From contig CP136063.1 of NCBI GenBank assembly GCA_032622095.1, positions 76,175,980-76,239,979 on the forward strand: a stretch of DNA of 64,000 bases, given 5' to 3'. Both the position numbers and the translations under genes were made by a program. Position 1 is the stretch's first letter; the number at the start of each line of letters is the position of its first letter. This stretch comes from Siphonodentalium dalli. Taxonomy: Eukaryota; Mollusca; Scaphopoda; Gadilida; Siphonodentaliidae. The notes below the pieces were generated by a model. It was given only the letters and a program-made list of their open reading frames with translations, had not been told where the DNA came from and did no database searches. This document shows, piece by piece, positions 46,350-57,600 of the stretch.

Positions 46350-46859
46350 CCTTACTCGTATTTAAATTCGCGCAGTACTATTTTTCGCACACTGATGGGT
46401 GCGCGAATTTAAAACTGAGCGAAACATAATACGACTCCTGAGTTTATACCAAATCACAGGGGAAAGCAGCTATGTTATTGAGTTACATTTACGTACGTAC
46501 ATGCACACATTACATACGGTTGGACTGAATATAGATAATTATATTGACATGCGGGCATGCATTCTCAACACCATTATTCACATGTAAATCATGGTAGAGT
46601 CTTAGATGTTGCAAAACTTGAAAGAAATACATATTCCTGTACGAAGGGACACATATCCATGTGGTACATATATTAGTTAAATATTATGTCAACCCAGTTC
46701 AATTCACAGGTTCCTTCGGGAACGACTAAGAACTGAAACAAGTCTTACGAAAAATATATTTGTCAGTTTTGAATTCGCTCAGCACGGTGCGCGATTCAAA
46801 GTGCGCGAATTCAAAACTGGGCGAAAAATAGTACTGCGCGAATTTAAATACGAGTAAGG
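46350..46859 (-). mobile_element. TA-flanked MITE, 510 bp
   Basis: Perfect terminal inverted repeats of about 38 bp start CCTTACTCGTATTTAAATTC and continue through GCGCAGTACTATTTTTCGC at both ends. TA flanks both sides (46348-46349 and 46860-46861), as for Tc1/mariner-type elements. A second inverted motif pair (GCGCGAATTTAAAACTGAGC and CAGTTTTGAATTCGC) sits inside. Sequence between is shared in reverse with 40128-40630. It is non-coding and lies about 740 bp after the lectin stop codon. Confidence 0.9.
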
Positions 46860-47163
46860 TATGTGTATTGCTCTTCGTTGTACTATTCAGCAATGAATTC
46901 ATGATAGTTTGTACTACTCATTATTAGTGGCATTGTCTTTTAACTAAATACTACGCACCTCCCCATTGCTCGTGTATTTTCCCGATTCTTGCCGATGGAC
47001 AGTCAGTTCTGTTGAGCGATGCACATCAGTAACAAATACTCAATTTGCTCAACCAACTTTGGAATTTTCATGATGCCGGGGATTTTGATATGGTATAACA
47101 TGAACACAAAACATGAAAACAAATATATAAAAATTGTCAAGATTTTTGTTTTGCTTTCGTTTT

Positions 47164-47237
47164 GTAGTTGTTGTTGTTGTTGTTGTTGTTGGTGGTGTTG
47201 TTTTTCTTGTTGTTGTTGTTGTTGTTGTTGTTGTTAG
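47164..47237. repeat. (GTT)n microsatellite, interrupted
   Basis: Two runs of GTT units flank a GGTGGTGTTGTTTTTCTT interruption. Cysteine-rich (+) and threonine-rich (-) frames here are low-complexity artefacts. Confidence 0.95.
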
Positions 47238-47583
47238 GGAGCTGGTGCTGCTAGATATGCAACGTGATTTCAGCTCTGACATTCTTCATTGAGGAATGAG
47301 GAGATTGTTTCCAGCCACCAGCGCAATAGTTTTCCGAACTATTTTGGCTAGTTCCACCACTGAAATGGTGGATCCGCTGCTGGTGTTGGTGGTGGAAGAC
47401 TCTGGTGTACTCCGGAGTCTTTGGAGTGTAAGATGATTCCGATTCCGACGCTTGTATCACATCAGGGATGCCACTTAGATACGCCCTCACTATTGTACCG
47501 GGTTACAGCCAGCAGAGGAACATGAAAAGGACCATCCTGGTGTACCCCGGAATTCCAAATAAAGCTACACGTGACTACACATG

Positions 47584-47850
47584 TCCGGAAAGGCTTCTAT
47601 CAACTAACATTGATTTTATTTCCAATATTTTATTATGCAATGAGATGATTTATTGGGACACTTTATTTGTCTATTTTTAGAACAGACCAATCGGGTGATA
47701 CCATATATCGATAGAAAGCATTAGGATATTCATATAGCTACGGACCGAACGTCAAATGTCCCAGATTGATTAATTGTATTGTTTTATTCCATAGTTATGA
47801 TCGATAATGAGTCTAATTAACGTTTATTTGTGACACAAATTAACAATAAA
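47584..47850 (+). repeat. Dispersed repeat, copy 1
   Basis: About 265 bp shared in the same orientation with 52077-52345, at roughly 80-85% identity by eye. Landmarks are GGCTTCTATCAA, TATTTTATTATG, AAATGTCCCAGATTGATT and GTTTATTTGTGACACAA. The ends are not sharp and no target duplication is evident; class unknown. Confidence 0.75.
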
Positions 47851-49467
47851 ATTTCTGGTCTCTGTTAACAGTAACCGCTATTGTTAGTTAGCTCGACAAC
47901 CACACCTTTTCAGACCAGAAAATACTCTATATCCATGTTAATCGATAGAAGCATTTCCGGACAGGAGTCTTCGATTCAAATCTAATATGTTTTACCCCTG
48001 AAACTATATAATACATGTTTACAAAGAGATAATCCACCTTTAATCTACAGCCCACATTTTCGGTTTCTTGTGTTGGTATACAGTAAAAGAAAAAAGTGCA
48101 TTGCATCTTCACATTGGTTACATGTACCACAAGGTCAACATGGGCTTGCTCAGATGCCATTGCCTTATCAAAGTAACTATGAGGGATGTCGGCAGGACCA
48201 TATGTCACTGGCAACAAGTGTACATGTAATCTATTTATGTTTTTCCACGTATGGGGACCTATTTGAAACTTTATGAAATTGTGGTTGAAGATCTATACCT
48301 TAAACCGCGTTTACATTGTATTATTGAATATGTGTAGTACATGTATGTCCATTTGAATTGTATTTGTAGGGCAGCGTGTCTTTATATTTGTGAGCAAGTT
48401 AATAGAAAATTGTGTAGTTTGACAGAGTCGATAGTTAATATTGAGAGATGTGACAGTGCGAAAGAGTTGTACGTATCGGGTGAGCATGTAGTTTATTCGT
48501 CGGCCTAAATTAATAAATTATCCAATGCATTCTTTGTTCATCTACCCAGTGATTCACAATCAATCAATAGTTTACTGACTTCGTCCACATATATATATAG
48601 TATATAGCTTAGAACTGGGGGCATGAACAAGCATCGCATGCATAGATACATGTAGAAATGGTGTTAACTAAAAGTATTAAATGTGCATAGCTATACTATC
48701 GATGGTGATGTGGTACACGTATACATAATATTGTATATATACTTTATTCATTGTTCTTTTCATTATTGCTCCATGCAATTTGACAAGTGAACTAGCTCTG
48801 TTAAACATCGCCCTTATCCTATCCTATTTTTCTGCTAAAATAAATAATAAATATATTTGATAAAAATGACGAGATTGCATTAATTATAATCAGACGCTGA
48901 GATATGTGTATTCCCTCATTAACTCGAGTGTAGCTGCATGTACTCAAGTTAAGCTACTTTGTCTGGAATTAAAACGACAGAAAATAATACTCGCAACATT
49001 TTACTTTAAAATTCTGGTAGATATCGTAGCGCCAAATGTGGTGATATATACATGTACGTACATAATTATCACATTCGATCATTTTGTCATTTCATAACAA
49101 TGAGAAAAATCGAATGAGAAAATTGAAGCGATACGCATTTATTATTTTGGGACATTCATGTTGGGGTATAATATTGTTTGTTGAAAAATGCATGTCTCTT
49201 ATAGAAAGACAAACCAAGTAAAACGCAACGCATTGAGATCGTAATGGAAGTAAATTTGAAGTATAACAGTCGTGCACTAATTTATGAGTCGGGAATGCAG
49301 AATGGCCGGGGACGCAGATACATAGATATACATTATTCTCCAGACTGCTGCAGACAAATGATGTATAAGTCACACTGGTACATTAGGGCTAATTAACTGA
49401 ATAAAGCAGGTGTGGTGTACATCGGTAGACCTAATTAGCTGGTTTGGCATTTATTGCACTCATGGTG
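47851..49467. other. Intergenic sequence, nothing recognised
   Basis: AT-rich sequence with TA and CA microsatellite fragments (for example 48588-48605). Open frames are short and overlap on both strands. Confidence 0.5.
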
Positions 49468-49471
49468 TTAA

Positions 49472-49940
49472 AGGTACTCAACCCGATAAAACTCCTCTCA
49501 ATTACTATTTCAATGGCTTCGGGGGTCAAAAATATTTGATTCGAGTCGAGGAAGTCACCCATCAAAGCTCAGATTTGTTAGATATCGATTTTAGAAATCT
49601 ATTATTTTTCATTATCGGGAATACTATCTGGACCAGAACTCCGTCAAAATTGCGTTAAAATTACCACTTGATTTTAGAGTTATCCATCCTTGTCTGTTTG
49701 AATAGATTTGGAGACCACATCCAGAGCAGATTACGGCAGTTAGCAGTACTCATCTCGAGTTTATAACAAATTTCAAAAATCAATATCTAATAACTCTGAG
49801 CTTTGTTTGATGGGTTCCTCGACTCGAATCAAATATTTTTTACCCCCAAAGCCAAAGAAATAGTAATATAGGACCCTCCGATCGGATTGTTGTTGTTGGA
49901 ATCTGTTGAGATGGGGACCCTCTTTACGGGTTGAGTACCT
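49472..49940. mobile_element. TTAA-flanked palindromic MITE, 469 bp
   Basis: TTAA (49468-49471 and 49941-49944) flanks AGGTACTCAACCCG and its reverse complement. The arms pair over most of their length: AAATATTTGATTCGAGTCGA with CCTCGACTCGAATCAAATAT, and CATCAAAGCTCAGA with CTCTGAGCTTTGTTTGATG. The terminal AGGTAC is shared with the 495-bp TTAA MITE, although the bodies differ, suggesting the same trans-acting enzyme. Confidence 0.88.
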
Positions 49941-51479
49941 TTAAGCTTCATTTAATCTTCATCGGTTCATCGGGATATCAATGGGTGATCAACAAATAAA
50001 CCTTAGTGTTATTTGCATTGTGTTGGGTATTGAATCTAACAGAACATGCAAATAATTTATGATTGCTCACCAATACATGTAAATGTAAAAAGTTTATGCG
50101 TTTATTGCTTGCTTCTTTCTACTGTTTCAGTTTTTTCTTGTCCATGTTATGTAGTGATGTTTTTATTCAAACAAATTTGATATTTTAATTTGATTTATTT
50201 CATTATTTATTCCTATGCGATCAAAATGATATGTGTGGCCGATTTTATTATACGATTGCTTCGTAACTTTTATTTTATTTCACATTATATCAATATTATA
50301 CACGTGCCGAAAAGCGAAAAGTGCATGCAGAGAGATGAAAAAAGTGTTACACCAGTAAGGAGAGAAAGATGAGAGAAAGGGTTGCGCCATGCAATGTGTA
50401 TTAATGTTGTATGACTGCGTGTTTACTGTGAGCGTGCTTTGAGAGCATATGGTATAATTATGTATGACCGATGTTATTAAACGATTGATTAGCGTTTTGA
50501 GTTCCATTGGCAAAGCACATTGTTTCGTTGAGTTTGATTTGACATAAAGTTTAATACTCGGGGTCGATTGTGTTCATTCTTGACCTGCGGTGATATATAC
50601 CTTATGGCGAATCGATATTGCGTACGACAGGTTTCATAAACCCGGAAGCAAATTTTAATTTTCAAAACAACAGCCATTTTGTAAGTAAGCTGAAATGACG
50701 TAACACTAATTAGTCATTGAACAAATATAAATCAATTATATAACGAACAAGTCGCTCTAAATATTTATGAAGTTATGTTCCTGTCCATATGTATGTTTTC
50801 AAATCGGCATTCTTGTTTATTCAATCTTTGTGTATTTATTTCATTTTTATAAATATATATTTTGTTGCATAAGAACTATAAATAGTACTCAGAGCAGACT
50901 CTCACAAAATGGCTGGTTTAGGAAAGTTTAAATTTGCTTACGGGTTTATGAAACTGATTTTGTTTCAATAAATACGAGAGATACGATGCCGTGATGTGGA
51001 GTGATTAGTTTGGTATAATATATATAGTGTGTTTTTGAAGCACAAGTCGGTGTAAAAATCCAACTCTTTGACCCATTTTAGCGGACACCATCTCGAACGA
51101 GTGATTTTAACAGCCGTCAGACCTGTGCTCATAACCGGAGTTTTTCTGAACCAATTTTTGCACCGGATACATCAAATTGAAGAGTAATAAAATATCTTTC
51201 TACATATTTATGAGGCTTTCATGTAACATTAGAATATTTTTGTGTAATTCGAACCTGTTTGTGGACTTTGAAAAAATGATAAAAATTAGGCCCGATCGAG
51301 TTGGATACCTTTCTATACCATTAAGTATTATTGGGTGGTGTAAATTTTTGTTCTGGGGACCCGTTTTTTTTCCGTAAAATGAATTTCTCGCTTCTGTCAC
51401 GTTCCTCTTATTCCTGTAAATTGTGAGTTTATGTGTTGTGGATATAGACCTAACAGTCCATGTGTTATATATACGCGAT

Positions 51480-51990
51480 CAGTCTGTTCCGTGTATCTCT
51501 ATACACTGCTCGGGTAGTCACGTGATCAGTCTGTTCCGTGTATCTCTATACACTGCTCGGGTAGTCACGTGATCAGTCTGTTCCGTGTATCTCTATACAC
51601 TGCTCGGGTAGTCACGTGATCAGTCTGTTCCGTGTATATCTATACACTGCTCGGGTAGTCACGTGATCGGTCTGTTCCGTGTATCTCTATACAATGCTCG
51701 GGTAGTCACGTGATCAGTCTGTTCCGTGTATTCCTATACACTGCTCGGGTAGTCACGTGATCAGTCTGTTCCGTGTATCTCTATACACTGCTCGGGTAGT
51801 TACGTGATCAGTCTGTTCCGTGTATCGCTATACACTGCTCGGGTAGTCACGTGATCAGTCTGTTCCGTGTATCTCTATACAATGCTCGGGTAGTCACGTG
51901 GTCAGTCTGTTCCGTGTATATCTATACACTGCTCGGGTAGTCACGTGATCAGTCTGTTCCGTGTATCTATATACACTGCTCGGGTAGTCA
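51480..51990. repeat. 47-bp minisatellite, about 11 copies
   Basis: The unit begins CAGTCTGTTCCGTGTATCTC and includes TATACACTGCTCGGGTAGTC and ACGTGAT. Starts fall every 47 bp from 51480 (51527, 51574, 51621 and so on). Copies differ at one or two sites. Each unit has CACGTG, so the array repeats an E-box core about ten times. Confidence 0.97.
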
Positions 51991-52076
51991 CATTAAAGAT
52001 GCTTTATCTCTTTAAATAACAAATTTGAAATAGTTGCTTAGGAATAAAATAATAAAAATGAATTGAAGACCCCTGT

Positions 52077-52345
52077 TCGGAAACGCTTCTATCAATTAAT
52101 ATTGATTTTATTTAGAATATTTTATTATGAAATGAGATGATTAATTGAGTCACTTTGTTGTTCTATTTTTAGAAGAGACCATTCAGGTGGTACCATATAG
52201 CGAAAGAGATCATTATGCTGTTCTCATAGCTACGTTCCGAAAGTCAAATGTCCCAGATTGATTGTCTGTATTGTTTTATTCCATAGGTATAATGAGTAAT
52301 GAGTCTGATTAACGTTTATTTGTGACACAATTGATGAATAAAGTT
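52077..52345 (+). repeat. Dispersed repeat, copy 2
   Basis: Direct-orientation partner of 47584-47850, with the same landmarks (AAATGTCCCAGATTGATT, GTTTATTTGTGACACAA). It begins shortly after the 47-bp minisatellite. Confidence 0.75.
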
Positions 52346-53109
52346 GAAACATTGGGACACAAAAATATTGATTTTATAACTAATCCAAAGGCCTCTGAGT
52401 GGACAGGGAGATTGACGACCCGATTTATTCGGTAGATTTTGCTAGTTTCCGATAGGATATCTCGACTTCGATTCGTTCAATTTCGCCAAGAGATATGTCA
52501 AATGAAAGGGAATGTTATTGCCAATAAGACACACCTGAGGATATTTTAGCTGCAATTATCGATTTCTAGGAATTTAGAAGGGTTTTGATAGTTGGATGTG
52601 GTTTTTAGCCAAAATCGATTATTGGAACCTTTACACTGGTGTAGCCTATACTGGTATTTTAGTATTTTCCCCCAGGGGCCTGTGGTCTGCAGCTGTTATT
52701 AGCTATTAGCTATTAGCAACCGATCCCGATAGCATGATCAGATATAAATACGTATAACGACGGTCATTGTTTACCATATATGGATAATTAATTATCTACC
52801 GTATATGTCAATCGAGCCCACCATTACGTTATATAAAACACAGTACTGAACTGACGGTCATAATATGACATTATATTGTCGAAATAATGGAGATATTCAG
52901 AAATTAAACAAAATGAAAAAACGTTTCTTTTAAAGTGTGGTTTTTATTTTTCGAAGACATTTATATTGACTAAATATCAGAGATATTCAGAGCTGAAATT
53001 GTTGTTTAAAATAAAGTGCATTTGTTTAAAGTTTTTTAGTTTTATATTGACATTATTGGGTTTTCACCATTCCATACTGTCGTAGTATGATCATTATTTA
53101 GATATATAA

Positions 53110-53225
53110 CTTGGATGGTTTGATATTAGGCCCGAGGTAACCTCATATCAGCCTGGGACCGAAGGTCGAAGGCTGATAAGAGGTTACCGATGGCTGATAT
53201 CAGGCCTAATAACAAACCAACCAAG
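53110..53225. repeat. 116-bp hairpin element
   Basis: CTTGGATGGTTTGATATTAG and GAGGTAACCTCATATCAGCC are mirrored by GGCTGATAAGAGGTTACC and CCTAATAACAAACCAACCAA. The arms are about 45 bp. It is likely a small palindromic MITE. Confidence 0.75.
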
Positions 53226-53644
53226 TATTATCCTATTTATTAATTACTATGCTATTGTCCGTCAACAATGACGGGTAAATAAATGTTCTCTGTTACTTTC
53301 TGGTGCTCGCGGCATGGTGTTCCGATGGCATGTCTTGTATGTCTTTGGCGACAACACCTGATCGGATACGCATGCTAATTGCCGTCTAAAATATCTCGTA
53401 ATGTTTATTCTGATAACAAAAGTTGCGCAAGAGTATATTCTCACAATGAGAAGCTGAGGACACCGGTGCATGTTTCACGTCACAGTAACCGATGACGTCA
53501 CTGGATCATTTGCGTGTTTAGCAGGTTCCAGTACATGGGCGACATTCGTATCATGTACAGTCTATAGCACTGTGTGTTAGAGTTCAGTCCCCTGAATAGA
53601 TCGATGCCATGAAAACTGTGTTCATAACTGGTTTGTCTTTGCAC

Positions 53645-53938
53645 ATTATGACGAATAACACACCGACACATTGTCTCATGACCAGCTTCGCCACTGCCCT
53701 GTGTTCTCACAGTACGTTGACTCCATTTATTGAGTAGATATACTGCTTTTTCTGAAAGAGTCACAATGAAACAAGCTTCAGTTTTGGGCGAATTATGACG
53801 AATAACACACAACCACATTGCCTCATGACCAGCTTCGCCACTGCCCTGTGTTCTCGCAGTACGTTGGCTCCATTTATTGAGTAGATATACTGCTTTTTCT
53901 GAAAGAGTCACAATGAAACAAGCTTCAGTTTTGGGCTG
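53645..53938. repeat. 147-bp tandem duplication within an open frame
   Basis: Two copies (from 53645 and 53792) are about 95% identical (ATTATGACGAATAACACAC, CTCATGACCAGCTTCGCCAC, TGCTTTTTCTGAAAGAGTCA). Because 147 is a multiple of three, a minus-strand frame (53968-53498, 156 codons) reads through with a 49-residue repeat that includes KTEACFIVTLSEKAVYLLNK. No domain is recognised. It may be a coding remnant or chance. Confidence 0.9.
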
Positions 53939-54611
53939 GTCGATTGAATGGAGATATACGGATGTCACCTCATTAAAGCAATAACATATTAATTATATTA
54001 TCAGTGTTAGTGACTGTGATATTGCACTTATAAATCACTTTATTTTGGTGTTAGATGTATGCTGGTATCACTTGTTTGGTGAGTTCATAGGATCGATATA
54101 TTGACATGTATCGACATACTTAATTCTGGACGTGCATTGTCTTAGTAACATTTAAAATGTATCAACTGCGATCGCACTTTGTTTTCTTCGCTTACAGAAA
54201 TAACTAACAACTAAATCTCTTTATCACGCGCCTATTCCTAGAATAACATTATTCCAACTTTGGCTTACTTTGGTTCTGACTCAGTGCGGAATCGGACGAC
54301 ATAGACACCACCGACGTAAATTTCATTGAGCAATATGATTAGTTTCCGCAATAAAATGTTCAAAATAGTCCAATGAAATTAACTTAATTAATAATTAGGA
54401 CATCATTATGTTTTGTTTTGTATTTTCTCCGCCTCAACATTGTTTACCATACGCACAATCGACGTTGACACCCCCCAACACCTTACGTCATCCTTTCCTA
54501 ACAATCCGCTACAATCATCCTTCACCAGTCACCATTCTCTCACATTCCACACAGCTGTAAATAAGTTACTTATTGTGCCAATTTGTCTAGTATGTAATTT
54601 TGTAACAATGT

Positions 54612-54686
54612 ATAGCGGAGAGGAGCTCATTCAGTTATGTAACTTGTGCTCCAACCCACTTTGTATTATTACAAATAAAATATGTT
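54612..54686 (+). mobile_element. 3' tail of a LINE related to LINE B
   Basis: CGGAGAGGAGCTCATTCAG, TGTAACTTGTGCTCCAACCC and AAATAAAATATGTTTAAA match the last ~75 bp of the LINE at 57072-58532 (minus strand), including the AATAAA signal and terminal ATGTTTAAA. The upstream body is not recognisable. It directly abuts the truncated start of LINE A. Confidence 0.65.
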
Positions 54687-54696
54687 TAAAGTAAAA

Positions 54697-57600
54697 CGTA
54701 AATGGTGTTTGCCTCCAACATGAAATCTCAGACATAATCGATTTGTACTCTGCTCTTGGAAATGTCATAGTCATGTGCGACTTTAATGGGAACTTGAATA
54801 AATCCGACTCTCGGAATAGGTGTTTCAAACAAATGCTGGAAGCTAAAAAATTCACCTCAGCAAACTCTTCGGACCGAAGCGAGGGTAGTCGCTCTACGTA
54901 TGTGTCGGTGGATGGAACTTATGCCACTACTTTCGATCACATTATAATATCTGAAGAAGATATGAAAAGACTTAAACGCATTATGGTGATTGATGATAGT
55001 GCCTCGAATGTTTCCAATCACAGGCCCATACTCATGGAAATATCGTATGGCAGATTGATATACACGAATGATAATCCAAATGTCTCATGGCACTGGAAAA
55101 AGTTCCTCGCAAACGATGTATTGTTGTCTCGATACCAATTGAGCCTAGAACGCTCTTTACATGCTTGCATCGCTCGATGCGAAGCTGACCTGACCCTTTG
55201 TTATGATAAGACAATCGCAGCCATTCGCATTGCGTCTGATAGTGCTATTCCGAAAAAATCCTTCAAACCTTTCTTAAAACCTTACTGGAACCCGACACTG
55301 AAAATACTTCACAGCAATATATGCGCTCTCAACGAAATTTATGGGTTTCGGATGCCAGACCCAGAGGCGATAATTTAAACAGCTATGTCAGATACAAAAC
55401 AGCTAAAAGAATTTTCAGAAAAGGACTTCGCAAATGTAACTTGCAATTCGCTTCCGCACAAAATGAGGAGATAGATAAAGCAGCCGAAATAGACCAAAAC
55501 CTCTTTTTTCGAAAGTTTAATTCCTTACGGTCAAAAAGAAAAGCCCCATGTAACAGCCTTTTCGATGTCAATGGTAACACGTTGAGGACACCCACAGATA
55601 TTTCCGAAGCGTGGGCTGATTATTACGAAAATTTATATTCGCCTTTGATTTCTACTAACTTTGATGCCACCCACTATGATGAAACAAATAGCAAAATAAC
55701 AGAGTTGTTAAGCGAGTCTAGTGCTGGGACGCTTGATAGAACATACCATATACGGCGGACTATATCTACATGTGCATATAGCCAAGCTTCTATCTGTCAT
55801 GCTCTCTCTTCCATGTATTCCCAGCCAAGCAACACTTGGTGTGATTGTATCACTTTATAAAGGGGGCGGGAAACCAAAGACAAAGTCTGACAGCTATAGA
55901 GCGATAACATTACTTCCGGTTATATACAAACTGTTGGAAAAGACTTTACTTGCTCGAATTGAAAGGAATTGCCCACTCTTGATATCAACGCATCCATTGC
56001 AACACGGGTTTCAGAAAAATATCAGTTGTCTCGTGTCTTCTTATGTCATACAGGAGAGCATCTATTACGCTGATGAACAAAATTCTCGCATGTTCGCCTG
56101 CTTTGTTAGATGTGCACATAGCATTCGACACTGTGTGGACGAACGGACTACTTGTGAAACTATTTTTGCGTGGTTTCACTGGGAATATACTTAAACTATG
56201 TAACGAATTTCTGACCGGTGTAACTTGCACAGTGCGTCATGGTAATCTATCATCCAGAATAATATATATAAAACAAGGCGCAAGAAAAGGAGGCACCCTT
56301 TCGCCAATTTTGTATGCAATATTCATTGATGATTTGCTTCATGAACTTGAACTGTCAGGCTTTGGCCTTATGCTACACGAAATAAATTGCTCGAAACCGA
56401 CCCAAGCAAAAACTATGTGATATATGTAGCTCATACAGTAGAAAATGGCGGTTTATTTATAATCAACAGAAATGTAAAGTTATCGTATTCGATGGAAAAC
56501 CACTCAACCCAGCTAATTTGCGACCCTGGTTAATTATCAATGTTCCTGTTCTAGAATCAGACGGGATCATCCATCTTGGAATACCTTTGCAGAAAACTAA
56601 CCGTCAAAACACACTCACAGCTTCCATATGCTCGAAACTTCGTTCAACAATCCTAATGCTCAGTAATGCTGGAATGTATGCGGGAGGAATCACACCCATT
56701 AGCTCCTTGACGATTTACAAGTCTATTGTATTCTCATGTGGCCTCTACGGGTCAGAGTTTTTGTACAAAATGTCAGTTTGTAATGAAACCAAGCTGGAAA
56801 GAATCCATCGCTTCTGTTTAAAACGCACTCAAGGTCTATCGCCGAAATGCAGAACAGATATTGTCCTTGGTTTGTTGGGAACTTCGTCTTTGGAGTCAGT
56901 CATTGAAGCCAGGAAGCTTTCTCTGTTCGGTGGCTTGTGTTGTGTTCCTACGGGAAAGGCCTGCAAAAACGTCTTTCTAAGACGCCTTTACGAGTGCATC
57001 AACACACAACCATATGACAACAAATCGTCAGTGTTATGTAATTTTATCTCGATCCTCGAGAAGCACGACATTTAGTTTAAACATATTTTATTGTATCATT
57101 TATGTACAAATGGGATTGGGGCACAAGTTATACAACTTAGATAGCCCCTCTCCCCATATAATTACACACGTTATTATAACAACAAGATGGTATATACATA
57201 TGTTTAAATTGTTTTTTTGTGTGTGTGTGTTACCAGATCCGGGTTCAAATATGTGAGTTCATTTAGTTTGATTACTGGTTGTTGACATAGAGAAGATGTG
57301 TTTGTCAGTTTTAATGTTATCTTTTAATGTTTTAATATTATCTTTTGGCTCTGCATGGGGTACTAAGACGATGGCGTTCGTGCGTGACGTTGACCCAGGG
57401 GTGGTGAATGTGTTAATTGGTAAAGCGGTTTGTAGCGACTATATATTTTTGAACTTCTGCAAATATTAATTTGTTTTTGTTATTACTAATGTTTGTTAGA
57501 CCTTTAAGGAAGCCGGTGGTATTATATACAGTGATACCCTTTGTTCTAAGCCTATTAAAGAACAGTACGCGTTGTGTCTGGTATAAGGGGCATAAGAAAA

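Noticed and set aside
47019-47237. Cysteine-run protein
   Set aside because: It is a translation of the interrupted GTT microsatellite.
47251-47490. Ser/His/Gln-rich minus-strand frame as an exon
   Set aside because: It starts from a non-ATG codon with an in-frame stop just upstream, lacks a good pyrimidine tract for an acceptor, and runs into a GTT microsatellite.
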